Assembly: GCA_011763485.2 (NCBI GenBank)
Contig: JAANSK020252830.1
Location: 1-22,974 of the forward strand
Length of the DNA stretch: 22,974 bases
Reading direction: 5' to 3'
Source: Isoetes engelmannii
Taxonomy: Eukaryota > Streptophyta > Lycopodiopsida > Isoetales > Isoetaceae
Shown here: piece by piece, positions 1 through 9,996 of the stretch
Numbering within the stretch: the first letter of the stretch is position 1
Layout: each line of letters opens with the position of its first letter
The notes under the pieces: model-generated
The model's database searches: none
Told to the model about the DNA's origin: nothing
The model's input: the letters and a program-made list of their open reading frames with translations, nothing else
Translations under genes and position numbers: made by a program

Positions 1-21
1 GGAAATGATAAAGAATATAAT

Positions 22-182
22 CAAGAATAGAATGGATTTTTATCATCCACTGAGGCCAATTGGCCTATAGACTCAAAAAAAGAGAACAACAATCGTATTA
101 CTATTAGAATTAAAAAACCCCGCCCCGAATGTCTTTTGAGAGAAAAACCTTGGAAGTAATAAGTATGCTGGAAAACTGTACA
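22..182 (-). repeat. Family A repeat, copy 1 (LINE/SINE-like 3' end)
   Basis: Read on the minus strand this copy runs from a GTTTTCC-like segment through GGTTTTTCTCTC, a G-rich run, AGTAATAC, a GGCC palindrome and ends in GATAAAAATCCATTC. The same order of blocks recurs at 5340-5503 on the plus strand and, without the tail, at 5996-6100 on the minus strand. The terminal short AT-rich tail resembles the 3' ends of plant LINEs or LINE-mobilised SINEs; that family assignment is inference. A perfect 14-bp palindrome AGGCCAATTGGCCT lies at 53-66. Confidence 0.6.
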
Positions 183-239
183 ATGGAAATGAGGCCTGGG
201 AGGCATAGATTTAAATTGACCTCCTAAGCATGTGCATGT

Positions 240-271
240 ACGGAAGGGGGCCTTTTTTAAAGGTCTTCCGT
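240..271. repeat. Short two-step hairpin
   Basis: ACGGAAG at 240-246 pairs with CTTCCGT at 265-271, and inside it CCTTT at 251-255 pairs with AAAGG at 259-263 around a TTT loop. Only the unpaired GGGG and a T interrupt the stem. No gene boundary is evident beside it, so its role is unknown. Confidence 0.55.
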
Positions 272-1560
272 ATGTATACGTACAAAAGTCCTAGGGTTCA
301 TATCTTTTGATATACGCTAAGGGGGGTAGGGTAATGGTTCTCCTTCCTTTATACGTATATGTGAGGGGTACCAAAATTTTCTTTTTTTCATCGAGGGACT
401 TTTTTGGTATACCTGTTCTTCGAGGTCGAGGAAGCTGTAGAAGTGGCGTGGCCGATCTTCGTTCGGATCTCACTTCAAGCTACAATGTAGGTCTCGTTTC
501 TATCTGCTAGAGGTGTTGCCGGATGTAAACCAGACTTTGGTAGTTTGGGTTTAACCTGGGGTCTAATATTGACATTTACCATGAAAACCTGGATAAAAAT
601 TCAAACTAACAAGTTAGTGCAATATCTAGCGTTCTTGAGGGCTTTGTATTCATTCGGCAGGGCCACGAGATGCTCTAATCCGCGTTGCAAACTAGATACT
701 TATAGAGCTCCATAGCTCACATAATGAACTTTATAGCCACGGAGTTTGTGCATAACACTTCTCATGGTTTATGATCACACAGGAGGTAGTGGATGCTACC
801 GAATCAAGATCTTAAAATACTCGAAGATCGTGCAATGTTTGGATCCTAATCTCCAAGAGTATGAATTCGAATCTTAATTGTTGTTCATACACCAACAACA
901 ACCAGAGTTTTGGGTTTCAGATAGATCTCCTTGCTCTATTTTTTGAGGTCATTATATTAGTACCGAAAAGCTTTCTTCGGAGGGAAGAAGATTGAAAACG
1001 TTATGTGGTCACAAACCCCTTTGCAGATCTACAAAGATTCATCATGGTAGATAACTGCTTAGGAACAGAAATGAGATGCGAAGTATATATCTCTCTTTGA
1101 ACATTTATTTTTCTATTTGTCCGTATGAGCAGGCAGATGAGTCCAAAGATGTAGACAACAACTTCATTTTCGATATAGATATTCGTATGGCTAATAACCA
1201 GCGACTGGCAATTTCAAGCAGGGTATATTGTGTTTTTTTATTCTTAGGGTCTGCATCTTGAAGAACGAATTCCAGGATGCTTTTAGATATCGTAAGTAAT
1301 TTTTGAAAATACTTTTGTTGGTTACTAAAGTAACTACTTGAACTTTTTGCAGAGGCCAAGTGGAAACATGTGGGAAGAAGGTAAATTTTGTTAAAGCCTT
1401 GATATTGTATTTGTTGTGATTGTTTCTTTGTCGTCAATTTTGCGCGTGCAGAGGAAGCAAAGCCACTGAAACTTCGCTATGGTATTAATGTAAGTATTAA
1501 AACTATGGTGTTTACATTTTCAACACATTTCACTCTCAATCTAGTGCTATTTCTTGTTCA
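272..1560. other. Unassigned spacer
   Basis: No convincing gene was seen. 300-520 is rich in T and G runs. From about 1010 to 1490 there is a chain of sequences resembling plant splice sites; it is discussed as a weak finding because the implied introns are very short. Short open frames here have no recognisable domain. Confidence 0.4.
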
Positions 1561-1561
1561 A

Positions 1562-1801
1562 TCATCTTAGATTTGAGCAGAACCTGCAGAACCCTTTATG
1601 TTCCAAATGGAATTCTACATTTTGTTCTACTTCCACAACAAGGAACTTTGAACAGATGTCACAGGTGCCGAGGATCCTCTCAAGATCATTGTAGTCACCA
1701 ACATAAGGGGTGTACAGTGTGAATGAAGTGCCATTTTCCTTTGACCATTTTGCAAGCTCTCCCTCCATCAACTCTTGAACTTGCTTCTTAGTTGATTCCA
1801 T
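1562..1801 (-). CDS. Small CxxC...CxxC protein, 79 aa, unknown family
   Basis: An uninterrupted minus-strand frame starts at the ATG at 1801-1799 and ends with TGA at 1564-1562. The frame continues open upstream, but there it is only the antisense shadow of the DUF4283 ORF, so this ATG (MESTKKQVQELMEGELAKW) is the likely start. The N-terminal half is charged and helix-like (KKQVQELMEGELAKW). The C-terminal half carries CDIC about ten residues after DYNDLERIL and CRFC four residues before the end, separated by roughly 24 residues. This is a plausible single zinc-binding ribbon. I do not recognise the family. It has no neighbour in an obvious operon or exon chain. It could be a terminal exon of a larger gene, a retroelement relic, or a real short protein. 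The CxxC...VEV...CxxC pattern resembles the remnant at 13143-13355. Confidence 0.4.
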   Translation of the reverse strand: MESTKKQVQELMEGELAKWSKENGTSFTLYTPYVGDYNDLERILGTCDICSKFLVVEVEQNVEFHLEHKGFCRFCSNLR

Positions 1802-2035
1802 TATTCCCTTCTCGCGTTCAGTTGTACAGCGAATATTTAGTGAATAAAAAATCATAAAGCAATAGATTAGAAATCGTAAAGCTGGGCTGGTGATGGCGCC
1901 CGGAGTGTCAGATTTTTGTGTGCTTGGGCTTGTTGGAAAGCTTGCTCTGAGCTCTTTCCGCAGGTGTATAGCATCAGCTCTTTTGCATTTGGTTTGCTGC
2001 CTCAAACAGCTAATTTCCGGACTGGTTCGGATGTC

Positions 2036-3166
2036 ATGGATCCTGCCAGACAGGCTGATGGTGGATCGATTGAGCCTCATGGCTTGGGGCTGAAGCCAAG
2101 GGAGATGGCGAGGAGAAAGAGTCCTCCAGAAAAGGGGAAGGGTGCGGGTCTCGGAGTGCAGGAAGAGGCACAGGCTATAGGAAGTGGCAGGCAATTCGTG
2201 GCGGAGATGAGGGCGCTCTTGGAATCCCCTTCGGTTGGGAGGTATATGGATTGCTCTTCCTCTCAATTTAATTTTGAGACCCCAGTAGATTGTGTTTTGG
2301 AGACTCCGGTCTTGATTCCATCAATCATGCCCCCTTTGGAAACTGGGTCTGTGATGCCCTCTTCCCCTGTGATTGGGAAGGGATCAATTTCGGGTGATGC
2401 GCCCTCTTCTAGGGTGCGGCCTAGTGTGCAGGTTGATGATGTACCACCTGGGGTGCCACTGGATACCTCTCAGGGTGCCAGGGCGGCAGCCCCAAATCCC
2501 GCACGCCCGGCCTGGCGGAGCAATGATATTGTTGCTCGCCTCACTCGGCCGGGGTTTTCAGATTGGATTAAGCGCAAGGCTCCGGAGTGCAGGACTTCCC
2601 GTGTTCAAGAGGCTCTGAAATTTGTGGAGGATCATCGTTCTGTTGACTTGCAGGCAGCTCTTCCAGAGAATCCATGGATAGATATTGATCATACTAGGCA
2701 TGTTCAGACCATTGAGAATCTAGTTTCATTTGCAGTGTTGGGCTATTTCAGGGGTTACATATTGGACACGAGGAGGTTTAGCTCTTGGCTTGCCGGACAT
2801 CTGAGGCGGATTGGTTTGCCCAGGTATCAGTCTCTGAAATTCCTACCAAATAATTTCTTCATAATCATGTTTGAGGCTGAGTCTTCCGTGCGGCAATTGG
2901 TTAGTCGAAGCGTGGATACTTTGGGTGAATCATATGTGGTGTATCAGTATTATGCTCCGGCAATGTCTACCAGTTCTTTGACAGCTGTTAAAATCCCGTG
3001 TTGGTTCCAGATTCAGGACCTTCCTCTTGATATGATGGTGCCCGATTTCTTGATCTTTATGGCTAATGGCTTAGGTGTACATTTGGCTAATTCTATTGTG
3101 CAGGTCCCCAAGATCTGTTGCTCTGCCTGCTTTGCAGCCAGTGCCCACTTCTCTTCCAGTGCGTAG
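2036..3166 (+). CDS. LINE-type ORF1 protein with DUF4283-like domain
   Basis: The frame is open from before 1916, but the ATG at 2036 (MDPARQADGG) is the likely start because the preceding residues are low-information. This gives about 376 aa. Residues 1-200 are a Pro/Ser/Gly-rich disordered leader. Residues about 213-335 match the plant DUF4283 layout: NPWIDIDHT, then VQTIENLVSFAVLGYFRG, a W in FSSWLAGHL, FIIMFEAESSVRQL, and the late WFQIQDLPLDMM, which parallels the W...LP motif of the family. In plants, DUF4283 followed by a zinc knuckle is typical of L1-clade LINE ORF1 (RNA-binding, RNP assembly) and of domesticated derivatives. The frame closes at 3164-3166, just after the domain, while protein-like sequence continues in other frames to 3924, so the gene appears frameshifted. 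No endonuclease or reverse transcriptase follows, so only the ORF1 part of the element remains. Confidence 0.6.
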   Translation: MDPARQADGGSIEPHGLGLKPREMARRKSPPEKGKGAGLGVQEEAQAIGSGRQFVAEMRALLESPSVGRYMDCSSSQFNFETPVDCVLETPVLIPSIMPPLETGSVMPSSPVIGKGSISGDAPSSRVRPSVQVDDVPPGVPLDTSQGARAAAPNPARPAWRSNDIVARLTRPGFSDWIKRKAPECRTSRVQEALKFVEDHRSVDLQAALPENPWIDIDHTRHVQTIENLVSFAVLGYFRGYILDTRRFSSWLAGHLRRIGLPRYQSLKFLPNNFFIIMFEAESSVRQLVSRSVDTLGESYVVYQYYAPAMSTSSLTAVKIPCWFQIQDLPLDMMVPDFLIFMANGLGVHLANSIVQVPKICCSACFAASAHFSSSA

Positions 3167-3647
3167 TGGTCCCTGGCATTTTCTCTTCCGGTTGAAGCTT
3201 TTGAATGGTTCTGAGATCCGGCGGATGTTTTCGTCTATTGTGATACCATCTGACCCTATTGATGATCATGTTGATGATCCTGCTGATGCTTGTGCTGTGG
3301 TAGAGGCTGCGGGAGGAGGCAGCAGGCAGAGGACTCCGTGTTGCAGTGAGTGGAGTTGGAAGAGGTGGTGTGGTTGGGAGAGGTGGTGTGGGGCGAGGCC
3401 GGGGCAGGCTTGGTGCTGGCCGCCCATTGGATGGTGGGGGCAAGGGATGTGGTGGCTCAGGGGAGGGCTCAGATGAATCGGTTGTGGCTAGGCCTGTGGA
3501 CAGGGCTGGGGGAGGAGCTGGTGATCCTGTTGGGGATGTCCAGGTAGCGGTATGTGCTGAGCAGGAGGTGGTTGGAGCAGCTCGATTGGAGGTAGAGACT
3601 AGTGTGGCCCATGACTCTATGGAGGGGGTGGAGGATATTGTCGGGGG

Positions 3648-3669
3648 ACTTCCAACACGTGTTGGAAGT
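3648..3669. repeat. Perfect 22-bp palindrome with CACGTG centre
   Basis: Two 11-base arms, ACTTCCAACAC and GTGTTGGAAGT, meet without any spacer and form a perfect palindrome. The centre is the G-box/E-box hexamer CACGTG at 3656-3661. It lies in the broken C-terminal part of the DUF4283 ORF. Confidence 0.85.
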
Positions 3670-3777
3670 GGAGCGTCATGTAGAACCTCTTTGCAGGCTG
3701 TGGGCTGTCAGGCCTCCCGACGTATGACTTGGGCGGACAAGGTGGATCACATTGCTGTGATTAATCCTCTGGCTCTA

Positions 3778-3900
3778 GACCGATTTGAAGCAAAACGACT
3801 GATTTTTCCTCTTGCGATGCACCAATTTAAAGCAAAAGCACTGATTTTTTTTATCTTAAGAATGAATCGATTTAAAGCAGAGGAGAACCGATATAAAGCT
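3778..3900 (+). repeat. Three diverged tandem units of about 43 bp
   Basis: Units begin ACCGATTTGAAGCAAAACGA, then ACCAATTTAAAGCAAAAGCA, then ATCGATTTAAAGCAGAGGAG. Units 1 and 2 also share CTGATTTTT in the same position. A fourth partial echo (ACCGATATAAAGC) follows. In one frame they read as repeated RFEAKRLIF, QFKAKALIF and RFKAEENRY peptides. Confidence 0.7.
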
Positions 3901-3924
3901 TTCGAGCAGAAGCTTTCCCTTTGA

Positions 3925-5339
3925 ATCTTGTAGACAACCGATTGAAGATTTCAAGCTTTAGAGTATTGATCTGCTGAAGAGAAGCTTGCATACTAGTTTA
4001 AAGCTTGCAGATAAACAACTAGTTAACAGAGGTACAGAACTGGTTAGAAGCAGCAGAGCACTGGTTCTTCACCGGCTAAGTGGAATTGTCGACTCAACTT
4101 CGATTCGGCGTTGGGGGGTGTACAAGTGTCGATACGTGGACCATCTTCCGCGAAAAACGTAGACCCAACTTCTATTTTGTTGATGGCAATGTTGGAAAGG
4201 GAGGAGGCTTTCGTTTTCTTGACAGTCATATTCATTGAAAATGCTCAATATGGCTAATTGTCCTAATTTGATGCAAGCTAAGTGCCACCTAATTTTGGAA
4301 GAAATGTCTTCATATTCACTTCTAGATGCTCTTTATGTCAAGATCTTCTAAAACGCGGTCAACATCCTCTAAAAAATAGGCAGAAAATAACTACCTTCCG
4401 CCTAGAAAGCTCCAAGAGGATTACAAATAAACCCTTAGAAGTACCAATGAGTATTTTGTTAACAAAAATGGAGGCATCTTGTCGCATTTAGGAGAGAGGA
4501 ACTAGAAACTTTTGTTTTATGGGCCATGAAATTTGGGGAGCGTATTCTTGGGGTCCTTCTGCGACTGTGTCAGCGGGGAGTAGGTCCTAGAATGGAGACT
4601 TAGTTTCCTTTCCCCACAACATGGAAAGTAGATTTTTACTCAAGAATTGAACAAGTTTACCTATTGAGCAAAATAGGAGGCCAATTTACATTCTGCGAAA
4701 TAGGTCCCCCAATTTCTATCATGTTTTAATCTAGAGCTTAGTCTCATGTTCCCCCTTTTTTTTTCTTTTCCTACTTATGTACGTTGCCCAAGTTCTTTGA
4801 CTTTTTACCTCAAAAATAAAATAAGATTGCACCAAACAATAAGTTGATGGGACCAACATTATTATTTACATTTGCGTGCATTGTGTGCGAAGCGTCCTGA
4901 TTTGGTCAAACCAATAGATATATAGATGTTTAACAATGAATAAAGATGAATGCATTTTGAATTGTACAAGAGCAAACAAACATATTTTAAATATAAGTAT
5001 GGCACCGACAAATTAGAATTTTAGTTTGTCAAACATTATTAGTTGTGCGATTAATATTTTTCTTGAGTAGATAGGCGATATGGAAGGCACGATAGATGTT
5101 TATGTCAATGACATAAGTTTGGTTCCTCTTTCAAATATTTATACGTTACGTTAAACTGCCACGCCCAAGGTCACATGTTCAACACTTTGTTGTGAAAGTG
5201 GCCATGCAAAGTTGTAAAGCTGGTGGGGGAAGGACCCACTTCTGCCATGTACAGTTGTGGGGGCATGATCCATCTAGGTGTGTTGTATATTGTCCCATAA
5301 GCTACGGCTTCCCGTGGACGTTAATAATCATTCATTCGT
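3925..5339. other. AT-rich spacer, no gene seen
   Basis: Only short open frames without domain signals occur. 4060-4240 is slightly richer in GC and includes a GTTGGGGGGTGTACAAG stretch resembling a polypurine tract followed by TG, as at the edge of an LTR, but no partner repeat was found. 4490-5160 is AT-rich and featureless. Confidence 0.5.
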
Positions 5340-5503
5340 TTATAATCTTCTTTAAGCAACCTAGGATTTTTCCCTCGAAAACCCTTCGAGGAGGGGGGTT
5401 ATTTATATCTGACAGTAATACACTTGTTGTGCTCTTTTGATTGGGTCCTACGGGCCTATTAATCTACGTGGACGATAAAAATCCATTCAATTCAATCAAA
5501 TTC
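5340..5503 (+). repeat. Family A repeat, copy 2
   Basis: It contains GGATTTTTCCCTCGAAAACC, CCTTCGAGGAGGGGGG, AGTAATACACTTG and GGGCCTATTAATC, ending in GACGATAAAAATCCATTCAA. Each block matches the reverse complement of copy 1 in the same order. The tail (CAATTCAATCAAATTC) is the simple-sequence end expected of a LINE/SINE insertion. It points toward copy 3, which lies in the opposite orientation about 0.5 kb away. Confidence 0.6.
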
Positions 5504-5995
5504 TAACGACGTGGTCTTCACCTATAACCCACAAGTGATATCTACTCAAGATTGCTAGAGGTCAAATCTTCTAAGACATTATTCAAGGTGTTACTTAAAG
5601 ATCTAGAATTTGAATTGGCATGCGATTCAAAATTATAATAAGTGTTTATACGATTGAATCCATATTTCTATTGTATATAAACCTCTTTCTTTCAAGTAAC
5701 AAGCACTTGTGCTGGGTATAGTAGAGCAAAAGTCTTGGAAAGTGTTGCCTCTACTAAAGTCTAAGTGGCACATGCTTTGGGCAATACAAACCTAAGTGGG
5801 CTTCATCTTTAATTCCATCTGACAAGTGCATATGTCGAACGTTCCCCCAAAGTGAGATATTAGTCCCAATGTAACTGTACCACTCCCTATGTTGTATGTA
5901 CAACCAGGGACTGTTAAGTCACCTTCCCCATGTTGCGTGTCCATTGGGATGCCGAGGTACGTCATAGCCATTAAAATCACTTTATAAACTATGAA
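5504..5995. other. Spacer with one weak 62-aa minus-strand ORF
   Basis: On the minus strand 5980-5792 encodes an uninterrupted peptide with TYLGIPMDTQHGEGDL and SGTVTLGLISHFGGTFD segments and three cysteines. It reads as more protein-like than average but has no recognised domain and lies between two family A copies. It may be a scrap of a retroelement. Confidence 0.25.
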
Positions 5996-6100
5996 ATAAA
6001 GAACAATCGGCCTATTACTGTCCAGGATTAAGAAACCCCACCCGAAAGGGTTTCCGAAAGAAAAACCTTAGTAGTAATAGGCTTGTAGAAAACTTTACAT
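5996..6100 (-). repeat. Family A repeat, copy 3 (tail missing)
   Basis: On the minus strand: GTAAAGTTTTCTACAAGCC, TATTACTACTAAGG, TTTTTCTTTCGGAAACCC, a GGGTGGGG run and ACAGTAATAGG. These align with copies 1 and 2, but the GATAAAAATCC tail is not present. Confidence 0.55.
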
Positions 6101-8954
6101 TTCTACATGGTTGTATGATGATCAGGGGCATAATTAAGACTCCATATCCAATGTCTCCTGAATACAAGATGCTAGTGCTGCTATTGCGAGTGTGTTCATC
6201 ACCACATGTAATGGTTGTTAGATGTAACCAACTCCTCATAGCATGTTCGATTAGATGTAAACGTTGGACAGTGCTGAAGAGTATGGCTTTCATCTTCAAT
6301 AACTCCTAGCTAATAGCATTGACATACTCTCTGTTTTGGCTCTTCGCGGGTCCATCTGCCTATGTCAATTCTGAGCTGGTGTGCTCCCGTTGCTCTATGC
6401 TTTTTCATGGGCAAATGTGTTAATAGGTATAGTTGTGGCCGCGATATTCTTACCAGCTCCAATGCACTATTATCCAAAAGCTTACTTCCCCTTTGGTTCT
6501 AAAAGACTATGTGATTACGTGTGCTTCTTGTTTAGGTATATACCTATATGTATAATTCAGTTTCATATTCTAGGGATTCCCCCTCTGTTTGTTATTTAAA
6601 CTCTTAAAATAGTCCCACCAATTGAGTTGATGTCATCATAACAAGTTGATTGGACTTGTTAGAATACTTCTTTTTATTTGGTTGGATTATTTATTCCTTG
6701 GAGGTACTAGCTTTATACATGGTCAACATTTATCCTAATAATGATTCCTTCTTAGCGAAGTGATCAAACTCACAAGTGGTTTCACTACATTGGATCTCTG
6801 TTAATAATCGTGTATAATTTTAGTTGCTCCTGTGCGTTCCCTTCCCAAAAGTTGAGAATTAGCTCAATTCTTGGGCCGATCATGTGGACAAGGCATCTAT
6901 CTAGAAAAGTTTCACATCCCATCATGGATGCTATCATCCAAAAGCTTATCCTACTCGACTACAACCCTAGCTCCTCGTTCTTACTAGAAGTTCGTCTGTA
7001 TGTTGCCTACTTGAAGCAGTGAGGTAACATTCTTTCGAGTTGCTCGAGACTCCGGTCTCTTTGAAGGTGTGCTCTTCCTCGATGTAGAGGCCGACTTTCT
7101 TCATTAGGGGCCTCCCATTGCTGATGGTTTTGATGACGTAGTTGACGACTTGAAGTCTCCTATGTCCGTTCCCAAAAGCTTAAAGGTGGATGCCATTGAG
7201 AAAGATCTTCCATATTGAATTCGTCCTGGCGTCTAAAGGATGACTCTGGATTTGGTGATGTGTCAATCCAGCAACGCCTTTCACATGGAGTCCTCCTCTT
7301 ATCGGTACTCTGTTGTCAAACAGGCATTGAGGATGTTGATCGCTTGGCACCTTCGAATTGCCCAACATCGCTTCCTTTTGATCTGTTACACTATAGGGGG
7401 GAGGGATGAATAACAAAGGGAATATAATGCAAGGTCTATAGCTTGCACAATGTGCACAAGTTCGGTCCCTCTGGTGCCTCTCCTCGATGTGCACACATAG
7501 TCGATGTTCCTCCTAGTGCAATGTTGTTCAAGATCTATATCCTCTATTTGTGCGTCAGCTCGTACTCTAGGTAGACTCATCGATATTATGAGCTCTCCAA
7601 TATCTATTGTTGGCTACGGCCATGACAAGCTTTTGTTTCAAAATCTAATTAAAGATGCAATGTTTGTTGATGCTTTGGCATGCAAGTCTTCCACCTAATC
7701 TTATTCTTGAGCAACAATTGTCCCCCTCCACTATGTTCAAAGTTATTTGGAGGTGCTTCTTGAAGTTGTGCGCAGCTCCTTTGGCTAGATTCGCAAGAAG
7801 TTGTTCTTTTCGTTAGTTGGCCTTCGAAGCGTCAATTCTTGGGCTCACCAAGTTGCATATGAGTTGTTATTTATTGCTGAGGTGCCTAGTCGCTTCTCCA
7901 TGTGCAATTTTGCAATCTTGTTCCATTTATCTCGATCTCATGGCTTGGATATCGTTGCATTCTAAGGCGCTATGTTGCCTTCTTGTCATGTGGTCCCCTC
8001 AAGTTCCACTTGATCTCGCTCCACAATTTCGAACTTCATGTTGTGTCTATGGAGGTCGTGGAAGTAGTCGATTGCTAGCAGTTCTCCGGCTTCTGGTTTC
8101 TGGCCATTGATGACGAATTCTTGGATCTATGAAGCTTGGCTCTTTTGTTGAAGAAGTTTATGTCTTAGACCTACTCTTGTTCTTGAATAGCTTGGCTATT
8201 GACTTGAACTCTCCTTTGTCGAAGGTGCTTCGATTACTACCCTTGTCATTAAGGTGTCAAATGTTCCCATCTTCGGCATTGAGGTCCCTCATATCAGAGA
8301 TACGCTCAGCTTCTTCTCTTATACTTACTGGAGGAGTATTTGACGAAGTCATCACCTAGTTGTTGAATGAGTATAGGCATGACTCATCATTGTTGTACCC
8401 TTCGTAAGTGCAGATCTCCGTCTAGCATGCATGTAACCCGCATCACAATACATCACTATAAGGTGAAATTATGGTTGTCGAGATATTGCCTTCTTAGTTA
8501 GTTCATAACATCGAAAAAGAACACGTGACAACATTATACAAGGAATCAATTTATACTCATAATAATTATCACTCATAATAATTATCAAAGTTTAGTATAA
8601 TAATAACAAGTTAATTACGTTGATGCCGGGTCGTTTTGAAGAATTTCTTGACGTCTTTCAGCTTGAGGTTGTGCCTGTGGTTCCTGAAGATATTTGGTCA
8701 TTCCTCCTTTTATTGACGGGGACACTCATGTCGTAAGATCGTCACGTGTTTCCGCTGCCATAAGAGATACAGTTGTGTCCCAAAGATATCCTCGTGCAAA
8801 CCTAGATGTGGAACGATACTGTTCTTGACATGACTGCCGTTGTCTCTTCCGCATGTGTTGGAATAGCAGCTGTGTGCCTGAGAGAACTTCTGAAGTGTTT
8901 GGAGTAGAAACTTTACTTGGTCTCTAGTCCTTCTTTCCTTGTACATGTTTGTCT
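6101..8954. other. Long decayed, unassigned region
   Basis: No complete gene was found on either strand. Short protein-like scraps occur on the minus strand between 7000 and 8360 (for example IREEAERISDMRDLNAEDG near 8290 and NSIWKIFLNGIHL near 7190) in several frames with frequent interruptions. That is what an old retroelement or pseudogene would look like, but no diagnostic motif was seen. A 37-aa plus-strand ORF at 8623-8736 (MPGRFEEFLDVFQLEVVPVV...) is also unrecognised. Confidence 0.35.
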
Positions 8955-9046
8955 AACTTAATTTAATTTAATGTATTGATCAAGCCATTTAGGCCCCCAG
9001 GCCTCTTTTGGCAAAAAAAGTACATAGACAATAACAATGATAGCAC
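8955..9046 (-). other. LINE 3' UTR and tail
   Basis: After the ORF2 stop at 9047, the minus strand runs through a T-run, then AGGCCTGGGGGCCT (a GGCC hairpin), GGCTTGATCAATACATT and repeats of ATTAA. A terminal hairpin plus short tandem tail is the usual recognition end for LINE reverse transcription. The hairpin-plus-AT tail resembles the family A ends elsewhere in the window. Confidence 0.6.
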
Positions 9047-9996
9047 TTAATCCATAGCGCCACCAATGTCAAAATTATTCATAAGAGTGAATAAAGCAAT
9101 TATCTCCTCTCTCTCTTTCCATATACTACACAGATATGAGCTAAGAATATGTGTCGGAAGTTTTAGAAGCTCTTTCAACGAGGTAGTAGTAACTGCATAA
9201 TTTGCCCTTATATGCTCATATGATGAGCATTCCACAAAAGCATGCTGTTCATTTTCTACTACAACATCAAAGCATCCCAAACATAATCTCTCATTGCGAG
9301 GAGTATGATTCCATCTGCCCATCTCGATACATAGATTATGAGATGATAGTCTCAACTGAGAGATCACCATGCGATTCTTGCGACTGATGTTTGCTATTAA
9401 GTAAGATTGCTCTTGATAGTCCTCTAGATCATTTATATTAGCCAAGTAAAACCACTTTTTGGTATCTTTTCCATCCTCCAATGTCCACAACTTGCAGATT
9501 ACTTTTTTTTATCACAAATTCGTGAACTTCCTTAAAATTCAATGATGTCAGCCAAGCATCTTGACCAAGCCCTCTAGCTGCCCACTTCCGGACCAAGCCA
9601 TCTAGCTGACCAAGCCATCTAGCTGCCATCTTGCAAAGGGAATCTTGTTGAGTCCATACATAGAACGCGATTTACATCAGTAATGGTCCTACATAGAGCT
9701 TCGGCTTCAAGAGACAACAAACCTGCTTTTGCTAATAGCATACAATAAGGTGTTTGGATCTTCACCCCAAATTTGCCAATTAGAAATTTTTTTTGTACCT
9801 GTTCAATATCATTCCATCCTTTTCGTGAGAGACCTGGTTCCCAAACCGGACTGCCATATAAAATCTCCGCCCTTACTTGAACACACCAGAGTAATTTTCT
9901 TAGCCTCCAATGGTCAAGGTTATTACTTTTGCATAAATGGATCATGTTGTATAATGCCCGCAAACCACCTGAGGCACGTTTTTGTGCAGCTAGTGT
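9047..9996 (-). pseudogene. LINE ORF2 C-terminal region with zinc motif
   Basis: Downstream of the RT piece, the same frame continues past a TGA at 9997-9999 with KRASGGLRALYNMIH and the thumb/connection-like GSPVWEPGLSRKGWNDIEQV, to a stop at 9619. After a frame change, 9490-9047 encodes MGRWNHTPRNERLCLGCFD, then ENEQHAFVEC and SYEHIRANY. This C-x2-C-x9-H-x4-C arrangement after RWN.TPR.ER is the C-terminal zinc motif typical of many LINE ORF2 proteins and probably binds RNA or DNA. The break between the two pieces coincides with three 18-bp tandem units at 9563-9625, suggesting local slippage. Confidence 0.7.
9563..9625. repeat. Three 18-bp direct repeats inside ORF2
   Basis: GACCAAGCCCTCTAGCTG at 9563-9580 and two GACCAAGCCATCTAGCTG copies at 9591-9608 and 9608-9625. 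Copies 2 and 3 share the base at 9608. They lie at the boundary of the two C-terminal reading frames of the LINE, which suggests slippage after insertion. Confidence 0.85.

Larger units (their letters stand above)
3167..3924 (+). pseudogene. Shifted C-terminal part of the DUF4283 ORF1
   Basis: Frame 0 (from about 3108) is open to about 3470 and includes an acidic stretch SDPIDDHVDDPADAC; frame 1 is open from 3346 to the TGA ending at 3924. The frame-1 part starts with an RGG-like tract (GVGRGGVVGRGGVGRGRGRL), a style common to RNA-binding tails, then passes through MTWADKVDHIAV, resembling the SWADKV motif often seen in plant LINE ORF1 proteins. At least two frame changes relative to 2036-3166 are needed, so this is read as a decayed tail of the same gene. 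The tail ends in a tandem-repeat segment that is probably not original coding sequence. No CCHC knuckle could be found. An independent Gly/Arg-rich gene is the alternative. Confidence 0.4.

Noticed and set aside
1802-2266. Upstream extension of the minus-strand small protein to 234 aa
   Set aside because: It is antisense to the DUF4283 ORF and low-information; ATG at 1801 is the better start.
3093-3443. Pro-rich minus-strand ORF of 116 aa
   Set aside because: Shadow of the Gly/Arg-rich plus-strand segment.
4060-4240. LTR edge after a GGGGGG tract
   Set aside because: No primer site, partner repeat or coding remnant to support it.
8623-8736. 37-aa plus-strand ORF with a possible GTAAGA donor
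   Set aside because: Too short, no domain and no convincing continuation exon.
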